A DNA stretch of 10,292 nt, taken from the NCBI GenBank assembly GCA_031257995.1, contig JAIRNN010000320.1, forward strand, positions 1-10,292, given 5' to 3'. Numbering within the stretch: position 1 is the first letter of the stretch; each line of letters begins with the position of its first letter. Under the pieces are notes generated by a model, which had not been told where the DNA came from, ran no database searches, and saw only the letters and a program-made list of their open reading frames with translations. This stretch comes from Spirochaetaceae bacterium (lineage in GTDB: Bacteria > Spirochaetota > Spirochaetia > Treponematales > Breznakiellaceae). This document shows positions 5,556 through 10,292 of this stretch, in pieces. Made by a program: the position numbers and the translations under genes.

Positions 5556-6569
5556 ATGAAGAAGGTGTTGTTCGTCGCTGCCGTTATGCTGGCGGTTTGG
5601 CCCCTTTTTGCGGGAGGCCGAAAAGCCGACGCGCCCAAAGCGGCGGAGGCGGGAGAGACGGTTAAAACGGCGGAGATTGCCGAGGTAACGGTGTACGGCC
5701 TGAAAGGGCCGTCGGGAATCGGGATGGTAAAGATGTTTGAAGACGGCATCGACGCGCCCGGCTACAACGTAACGTTCCAGACGCTGGCCCAGGCCGACTT
5801 GATGGCCGCCCAGTTCATTTCAGGCGAGGCGAAAGTGGGCATCCTCCCGCCGAACGTTCCGGCGAAAATTGCCTCGACAGGGAAAAACCTCCAGATCGCG
5901 GCGGTTGTCGGGACGGGAATGCTCTCCCTCTTGACCGGCGATCCGGCGGTTACCAACATTGAAGACCTGCTCGGCAAACATATCGCCGTTGCGGGACAGG
6001 GCGCGGTGCCGGAGTTTGTCTTTCGCAAGATACTCGCCGCGCATGGCCTCTCGCCGGACACCGATGTAACGCTGGACTTTTCGCTTGCCTACCCGGAAAT
6101 CGCGCAGTCCCTCATCGCGGGCCGTATCGAGACGGCGCTGCTCCCCGAACCGTTTGCCACGATGGCGCGGAACGGGCGGAGCGGGGATCCCCTGCGCGAA
6201 CCCGCCGACATTCAGGCCGAGTGGGTCAAGGCGGGAGGCGAGGCGAATTATCCGATGACGGCCCTCGTGGTTGACGGAACGTTTGCCACAAACAACCCGG
6301 CGTTTATGAAGGCTCTGCTTGCCGCTTACCAGAAATCGCTCGAATGGGTGAGGGCAAACCCCGCCGAAGCGGGAACGCTTGCCGAAAAACACGAGTTGGG
6401 ACTCCGGGCGCCGATAGTCGCCGCGTCTATCCCGCGCAGCAACTTCGTGTATGCGGGGGTCCCGGAAGCCCGCCCGTCCATTGAGGCTCTGTTCCGCGTG
6501 TTCCTCGAATACGCGCCCGCCTCAATCGGCGGCAAACTGCCCGGGCCCGCCTTTTACTACGGGCAATAG
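5556..6569 (+). CDS. ABC-type substrate-binding protein (NitT/TauT/SsuA-like), orphan
   Basis: Encodes 337 residues from ATG 5556. AAGGGAG at 5541-5547 fits this start (eight-base gap) and not the in-frame ATG at 5550. A signal peptide ends at P-L-F-A19, followed by G-G-R and an Ala/Glu/Lys-rich linker to about 42. The fold pattern of type II periplasmic binding proteins of the nitrate/taurine group is visible: G51-P-S-G, a beta-alpha unit ending in L97-P-P-N-V-P-A-K, I-E-D-L-L-G-K-H-I-A-V-A-G-Q-G (135-149) and L-A-Y-P-E-I-A-Q-S-L-I-A-G-R (178-190) followed by L-P-E-P-F. Such proteins feed an ABC permease and ATPase, but neither gene is in the window. The ligand cannot be told. Position between P19 and DUF2318 genes hints at a metal or metal-complex substrate, which is inference only. 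Terminators on both sides make it a separate unit. Confidence 0.85.
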   Translation: MKKVLFVAAVMLAVWPLFAGGRKADAPKAAEAGETVKTAEIAEVTVYGLKGPSGIGMVKMFEDGIDAPGYNVTFQTLAQADLMAAQFISGEAKVGILPPNVPAKIASTGKNLQIAAVVGTGMLSLLTGDPAVTNIEDLLGKHIAVAGQGAVPEFVFRKILAAHGLSPDTDVTLDFSLAYPEIAQSLIAGRIETALLPEPFATMARNGRSGDPLREPADIQAEWVKAGGEANYPMTALVVDGTFATNNPAFMKALLAAYQKSLEWVRANPAEAGTLAEKHELGLRAPIVAASIPRSNFVYAGVPEARPSIEALFRVFLEYAPASIGGKLPGPAFYYGQ

Positions 6570-6613
6570 TCATACCGTTTGGCTAAAGCCGGGCTAAACC
6601 CTTGCTTTCGCCG

Positions 6614-6660
6614 CGCAAAACTGCGGTTTTAGCGGTTATTGCCTCAAAACGTGAGGTTTT
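6614..6660 (+). terminator. Terminator, with repeated hairpin motif, after the binding-protein gene
   Basis: CCTCA (6642-6646) pairs with TGAGG (6652-6656), followed by TTTT (6657-6660). A similar but weaker unit precedes it: CGCA (6614-6617) with TGCG (6622-6625), then GTTTTAG. Both units share the plan stem, AAAAC, stem, GGTTTTAG. Confidence 0.55.
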
Positions 6661-6737
6661 AGAACAACCTCCGCTGGGTAAAGGGCATAGTATTTTTTGG
6701 TTTTATAGGATACTCTGTCAATGGTAAGGAGAATATT

Positions 6738-6968
6738 ATGAATCGAATGATGACTACTGATGAAAAACTTGACCTTATTGTGAAAGGCAATGAGTACCTG
6801 AAAGCCGGTAACAAGGCGGAGGCTATGCGGATTATGAAACAGGTGCCCCTGGCGCCCCATCTTGCGAAAGCGGCGAAGGAATTTTGCGGCGCGGACTTTC
6901 TCATAAAGGGCGGGTATAACATGGCGGAAGCGGAGGCGGCTTTTGGACCAGACTGGCTTGCTGAATGA
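6738..6968 (+). CDS. Small helical protein of unknown function
   Basis: Encodes 76 residues with ATG 6738 supported by AAGGAG seven bases upstream. No signal peptide or membrane segment is seen, so it should be cytoplasmic. The first half (T-D-E-K-L-D-L-I-V-K-G-N-E-Y-L-K-A-G-N-K-A-E-A-M-R-I) looks like a TPR-type helical pair, then V-P-L-A-P-H-L-A-K-A-A-K-E and a C-terminal F-L-I-K-G-G-Y-N-M-A-E-A-E-A-A-F-G-P-D-W-L. I do not recognise a named family; I recall, without certainty, similar short proteins in treponemes. The downstream frame can start within this gene, so the two may be translationally coupled and work as a pair. Pair architecture would suit an antitoxin-toxin or adaptor-partner role, but nothing in the sequence shows it. 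Confidence 0.75.
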   Translation: MNRMMTTDEKLDLIVKGNEYLKAGNKAEAMRIMKQVPLAPHLAKAAKEFCGADFLIKGGYNMAEAEAAFGPDWLAE

Positions 6969-7506
6969 TGTTTTTATCGGCGCAAATAATATAAATGAGG
7001 GCCGAAAAGGTTTCGCCCTGCCCGGCAAGGAACGGCAGGGGCGAATATCTTACGAAAGCGGCATTACCCTCGCCATGTCCGCTTTTCAGGAAACGTATGA
7101 CAGCGCGGATCCGAAAATCATCATCCTTGCCGAGATGACTTTTTTGCTTCAAGAACTGCAATTTTGCGCGAAAGACGATGCCGATACGCGAAGCAGTTTG
7201 ACTTACGCGATTCAGCGTTTTCGGGACGCGCTGCGGTCGCTTGAGGTGGTCGAGGATGCGGCGGGGTATCGATATGCCGAAAAGACGTACCCGACAGACC
7301 CGAAAAAGCGTGTTGGGGGGTTTCCGGCGGATGTGTTTCATCAAGCCTGCGGTTCTCATCAGACCCGGATCCGCTCTATTCTCCGTTCTCCCGGTATTGA
7401 GATGCTGGAAAAGGGCCTGCTCAGGCAGAGGGCGGCCAACATGAAGGCCGCGCGGGGCGCGTATAGGGAAAAGCAGAAAAGGGCGCTTTTGGGGGAAACA
7501 GGGTAA
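6943..7506 (+). CDS. Protein of unknown function, partner of the upstream small gene
   Basis: The frame is open from 6907 to the stop at 7506. Two starts are possible. TTG 6943 has GGAGG six bases upstream and gives 187 residues overlapping the previous gene by 26 bases. ATG 7075 gives 144 residues beginning M-S-A-F-Q-E-T-Y-D, has no strong ribosome binding site, but begins where the sequence becomes more protein-like. No signal peptide or membrane segment is present. The part after 7075 is mostly helical, with conserved-looking stretches A-E-M-T-F-L-L-Q-E-L-Q, S-S-L-T-Y-A-I-Q-R-F, K-T-Y-P, and C-G-S-H-Q-T-R-I-R-S-I-L-R-S-P-G-I, and a basic C-terminus. Two isolated Cys and few His give no obvious catalytic site. 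I do not recognise the family. The gap to the DUF2318 gene is 39 bases, so they are probably co-transcribed. Confidence 0.7.
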   Translation: MDQTGLLNDVFIGANNINEGRKGFALPGKERQGRISYESGITLAMSAFQETYDSADPKIIILAEMTFLLQELQFCAKDDADTRSSLTYAIQRFRDALRSLEVVEDAAGYRYAEKTYPTDPKKRVGGFPADVFHQACGSHQTRIRSILRSPGIEMLEKGLLRQRAANMKAARGAYREKQKRALLGETG

Positions 7507-7545
7507 CGGAACCCGGTCGTGTTTTGGAAACAGGTTTAGGCAGGT

Positions 7546-8823
7546 ATGTTGCAGATTTTTATTCAGGTAGTGGAGTCCTCGTTGACGGCGGCGATTGTTG
7601 CCGGGCTTGTTTTGGGGGTTTGCGCGCGGGAGCATCTCGTGAAAAAGGAGAAGCGCGCGCTGGTTGCCGCCGTGATTGCCGGGGCGGTTGCGGCGCTCGT
7701 GATCACGGTGCTTCGCCGGACGACCGCATGGATCAACATGGGGTTTTGTTCCACGGTCGGCATGGTTATCGCGCTGGCGGCGAGCATCGTGTTTATGGCG
7801 GAAGCCGGACGGAAAACGAACAGGCGGCGCGTCTTTCTCGTAAGCGGGGCCTTGTTTGCCGCGGCGGCGCTGTTCTACACGCTGCCGCGCGTGTTTCTCA
7901 TCCCCAGCGGTTTTCTCACCGCCGAGGAAAGCGCGGCGAGCACCGAGTTTCTTTTCAAATGCGCCGCGTATCTTGCCGGATTCGTTTTTGTGCTGTTGAC
8001 CGGGGTTGCCGCCGGGAAAACGGCGGTTTCCCATTCGCCGCAAACGGGGGCCGGAAATGCCGGGCGCGTCCGGGCGGGTTTTGATGTTGTCAAGGCGTGG
8101 TGCGCGGCGGCGGTGGCGGTCGAGTTGTTCAACAACGCGGCACAGATGTTGCAGTTCTTATTCGCCCGCCGGATGATCCCGATGAACCGCAACGTGTTCA
8201 TGTCTGTGGCGTTTCTGCGGAACAACAGCGTTATCTTTCTCTTTGCGGAAATCGCCGTGCTGTTCGTGTTCGCGGCTGCGCTGTTCATCCTCGCGTCTTT
8301 GGCAAAGCGTCCGGAGGGCAACCCGGCGGTCCGGCGGAAAGCTCAGGCGGCGTTTCGGAAAAAACGGCGGCGGTTCGCGCTCGTAACGGCGCTGGCCTGT
8401 TTTTCGCTGTTCTCCTTCACCGCGCTCAAAGCATGGACTAAGCGCGCCGTTACGCTGTCGCCGCCCGAACCCTATGTTCTTGAAAACGGGGAAATCTCCA
8501 TCGGCCTCGATCAGGTGTCCGACGGCCATCTGCACCGTTTCGCGTGGACGGCGAGCGAGGGCATCGAAGTGCGCTTCATCGTGATCAAAAAGAACGAAAC
8601 GTCTTTCGGTGTGGGCCTCGACGCCTGCGACATCTGCGGCGCGACCGGCTACTACGAGCGCAAAGACGAGGTGATCTGTATGCTCTGCGACGTGGTGATG
8701 AACAAAAACACGATTGGTTTCAAAGGAGGCTGCAACCCAGTGCCGCTCGCCTTCACGATCCGCGAAGGCAGCTTGGTGGTCCTCTGCGAAGATCTGGACA
8801 ACGAGCGGAGCAGGTTTCAGTAA
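7546..8823 (+). CDS. DUF2318 Fe-S-containing-type membrane protein of FTR1-P19 iron systems
   Basis: Encodes 425 residues. The first 275 or so contain about seven or eight hydrophobic membrane segments, and one more lies near 285-302. The C-terminal domain (about 310-425), probably on the periplasmic side, carries the DUF2318 pattern: G-H-L-H-R-F-A-W, V-R-F-I-V-I-K, D-A-C361-D-I-C364-G, G-Y-Y, C378-M-L-C381-D-V-V-M-N-K, and T-I-G-F-K-G-G-C396-N-P-V-P-L. The C-x-x-C pairs plus C396 are the supposed metal or Fe-S ligands. Members such as Campylobacter Cj1660 are encoded in the p19 iron locus beside FTR1 and P19 genes; the exact step (electron transfer or iron reduction) is not settled to my knowledge. 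The N-terminus (V-V-E-S-S-L-T-A-A-I-V-A-G) resembles FTR1 helix 1 without its R-E-x-x-E. Ribosome binding site is weak (AGGCAGG). Confidence 0.9.
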   Translation: MLQIFIQVVESSLTAAIVAGLVLGVCAREHLVKKEKRALVAAVIAGAVAALVITVLRRTTAWINMGFCSTVGMVIALAASIVFMAEAGRKTNRRRVFLVSGALFAAAALFYTLPRVFLIPSGFLTAEESAASTEFLFKCAAYLAGFVFVLLTGVAAGKTAVSHSPQTGAGNAGRVRAGFDVVKAWCAAAVAVELFNNAAQMLQFLFARRMIPMNRNVFMSVAFLRNNSVIFLFAEIAVLFVFAAALFILASLAKRPEGNPAVRRKAQAAFRKKRRRFALVTALACFSLFSFTALKAWTKRAVTLSPPEPYVLENGEISIGLDQVSDGHLHRFAWTASEGIEVRFIVIKKNETSFGVGLDACDICGATGYYERKDEVICMLCDVVMNKNTIGFKGGCNPVPLAFTIREGSLVVLCEDLDNERSRFQ

Positions 8824-8836
8824 TCCATCCCCGTGG

Positions 8837-9997
8837 TTAGCCGTAATTAATTGTGCGGGGCAGTTTCAGGCTTGCGTTTTTGACACTTTTTTTCAGGATG
8901 GACTTGAAACCGCTGCTCACGATGTCAAAGAGGGCGGCAAAGGTGGAGAACAGCATCTCTTTGGTTTCCTTGTCGTAGCGTTGAACGGCCTTGATGATGT
9001 TGGCCGCGCTTTTCAGCCAGTCGGCGGTGAGATCGTCGATTGAGGACACACCGGTTTCCTTGAAAATGGCAAAAAGCGCGTTGATGAAATGCCGTCTCCG
9101 CTTCTCGTCCATCCCGGCGAGCCAGCGCATCAGTGCCTTGTTGATGGAGCGGCTTTCAGCGGTGACGGAATCGAGGCGGCAAAAGTCGTCCCGCTTGACA
9201 TTCCATGAAAAGGGATTGTGCTGGAGGATGCCTTTTTCGGTACTTTCCACGACGATGTAGTCGTCTTTGTGTTCGAATAACAGCCCGACAATCGAGGTTT
9301 GCGGGATAAACGTGATGATGCGGGACGTGATTTCGGCGTACCCAAGCGTGGCGGCGACGCTACCGGTTATCCCCGGCCCGTCGTTGTTGTAGATGTTATG
9401 TATCCGCTTCCGCACGCGCTTCGAACAAAATGAAGCCGCATAGACGGCGAGGTTGCCGCCTTTGGAATGACCGCCTGAGTTAAACGTTCCCCTGAAAAGA
9501 CGAGCCGCCTTTTCCAGATAGTCGACGGCTTCATGTTGCGCGGGGATGGCCTCGGAGAAGATCATGTTGAAGTCCTCTTTCCAGCCGATGATGCTATCGT
9601 CCGTACCGCGAAACGCGACGTAGGGCTCCCCGGTCTCCGGAATAAACGTTATCGCGGAAAACTGCTTCTCGATCCTTTTGTCAAAATGGTTCACGTAGGC
9701 GCACAGTATTGTGTCCTCAAAGCGTGGCATATCTTTTATCACTTCGATCAACCGCCGCAGGTTCTCCTTAAAGATAAACGTCATGTTTAACCGCTTCCGC
9801 TTTGCCGCAAGTTCGCCGAGCAAGGCCGTCACGGCCTCCCGTATGGTGATCTTTTTACCGTCATCAATGCCGCCGACGATGCCCTCCCACGGGCAGTAGG
9901 AAAGGATTGAACACAGAATATTGTCCACTGCGTTAAAGGGGGCCGCCGAGAACCGCAAATCCCCCCGCCATGCAAGATAATCAAACAGGCTTGCCAT
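8837..9997 (-). CDS. Mbeg1-like (DUF2974) alpha/beta hydrolase family protein
   Basis: Encodes 386 residues on the minus strand, convergent with the DUF2318 gene and separated from it by 13 bases. Features of the family are visible: N-terminal F-D-Y-L-A-W-R-G-D-L-x-F (5-16), A-F-R-G-T-D-D (128-134, the lipase-like oxyanion strand), the nucleophile elbow G-G-H-S178-K-G-G-N-L-A (175-184), N-N-D-G-P-G (204-209) and Q-H260-N-P-F-S-W. S178, D206 and H260 are candidate triad members; only the Ser is well founded. No signal peptide is seen, so it should be cytoplasmic. The family is annotated as putative lipase/hydrolase, and substrates are largely unknown. The ATG at 9997 has only a weak ribosome binding site (AGAG). 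The last 60 residues are amphipathic and basic. Context gives no function; I see no link to the iron genes. Confidence 0.88.
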   Translation of the reverse strand: MASLFDYLAWRGDLRFSAAPFNAVDNILCSILSYCPWEGIVGGIDDGKKITIREAVTALLGELAAKRKRLNMTFIFKENLRRLIEVIKDMPRFEDTILCAYVNHFDKRIEKQFSAITFIPETGEPYVAFRGTDDSIIGWKEDFNMIFSEAIPAQHEAVDYLEKAARLFRGTFNSGGHSKGGNLAVYAASFCSKRVRKRIHNIYNNDGPGITGSVAATLGYAEITSRIITFIPQTSIVGLLFEHKDDYIVVESTEKGILQHNPFSWNVKRDDFCRLDSVTAESRSINKALMRWLAGMDEKRRRHFINALFAIFKETGVSSIDDLTADWLKSAANIIKAVQRYDKETKEMLFSTFAALFDIVSSGFKSILKKSVKNASLKLPRTINYG

Positions 9998-10014
9998 ACT
10001 CTACATACTGAACT

Positions 10015-10044
10015 TGTTTCAAAACACGAACGAATTTTGAAACA
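10015..10044. promoter_or_regulatory. Perfect 10-bp palindrome upstream of the hydrolase gene
   Basis: TGTTTCAAAA (10015-10024) and TTTTGAAACA (10035-10044) are exact inverted repeats with a 10-base spacer, 18 bases upstream of the hydrolase start codon. One half, TTTTGAAACA, also occurs at 569-578 upstream of the YhcH-family gene. The spacing of about two helix turns between half-site centres fits a dimeric repressor, but it could also be a repeat or an RNA hairpin. Confidence 0.4.
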
Positions 10045-10173
10045 GCTTCTCCTATTTTATCGGGTTTCGCTATCTTTTCCAAGTTGTCTCAGAAGAGCCT
10101 TAGCAATTCCGATTTCGGAAAAATTTAGGATTTGATATAGTTTTAACAGTGATTTTATCAAGAAAAATACAAA

Positions 10174-10190
10174 GAGGGGGAAGTCTCCCC
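10174..10190. repeat. Copy of a 17-base hairpin sequence also found before the FTR1 gene
   Basis: The 17 bases at 10174-10190 are the exact reverse complement of 2923-2939. They fold as GGGGA (10177-10181) with TCCCC (10186-10190). A chance match of this length in 10 kb is unlikely, though low complexity raises the odds; it may be part of a dispersed repeat. Confidence 0.45.
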
Positions 10191-10197
10191 ATATGCG

Positions 10198-10226
10198 TTT
10201 ACTTTACAAAGCAGAGAAACTATGAT
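10198..10226 (+). promoter_or_regulatory. Possible promoter for the right-edge gene
   Basis: TTTACT (10198-10203) and TATGAT (10221-10226) sit 17 bases apart, matching -35 (4 of 6) and -10 (5 of 6) consensus. Transcription would begin around 10233, only a few bases before ATG 10238. Confidence 0.4.
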
Positions 10227-10237
10227 AAACTGAAGAA

Positions 10238-10292
10238 ATGAGAGGGAAGAAAGCAAGATTTAAGCGATTGCTGTCGGTTATGCCCGAAGGGT
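10238..10292 (+). CDS. Possible start of a gene running off the right edge
   Basis: ATG 10238 opens a frame of 18 codons to the window edge, beginning M-R-G-K-K-A-R-F-K-R-L-L-S-V-M-P-E-G. It has a very basic N-terminus and no stop. No convincing ribosome binding site is seen, and the promoter-like pair just upstream would give an almost leaderless message. Too short to assign a family, and it may not be real. Confidence 0.35.
   Translation, partial: MRGKKARFKRLLSVMPEG

Noticed and set aside
6901..8043. Minus-strand frame of 380 codons
   Set aside because: Its translation is extremely rich in Arg, Gly, Pro and His, and it is antisense to the supported unknown gene and the DUF2318 gene.

Overview
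The window looks like a chromosomal piece of a spirochaete of the Treponema lineage. The basis is the close resemblance, from memory, of the P19-family protein at 4738-5322 to Treponema pallidum Tp34 (TP0971), exported proteins whose signal peptides end in F-A-G-G, and an outer-membrane-type barrel protein with a terminal Phe. No search could be run, so the assignment is an inference. Coding is mostly on the + strand, with one minus-strand gene at each end, and intergenic DNA is rich in hairpins and G/C-rich repeats.

Left part (1-1840). A minus-strand frame open to the left edge encodes an IS200/REP-type transposase-like protein whose HUH histidines appear to be lost. Divergent from it is a YhcH/YjgK/YiaL-family sugar-processing protein. 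About 730 bases without an intact gene follow; they hold a probable IS1-type zinc-ribbon transposase remnant and a cluster of three strong hairpins resembling IS200/IS605 ends.

Centre (1841-6569). A predicted outer-membrane beta-barrel protein ends in a good terminator. After a hairpin-rich leader comes an FTR1-family iron permease with a duplicated periplasmic helical domain. Next are degenerate G/C-rich repeats, a possible attenuator and a P19/Tp34-like periplasmic metal-binding protein, closed by a strong terminator. An orphan ABC-type substrate-binding protein then stands in its own unit, with its own terminator.

Right part (6570-10292). Two small unrecognised genes overlap or abut and lead directly into a DUF2318 Fe-S-type membrane protein. 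A convergent minus-strand Mbeg1-like (DUF2974) alpha/beta hydrolase follows, with a perfect palindrome in its upstream region. A short start of a possible + strand gene runs off the right edge.

The main theme is high-affinity iron uptake. FTR1 permease, P19 periplasmic protein and DUF2318 membrane protein form the core set known from the Campylobacter p19 locus and related FTR1-P19 loci. Here that core is split by terminators, by an orphan binding protein and by a two-gene unknown module, and the ABC/thioredoxin-like genes often found with it are absent from the window.
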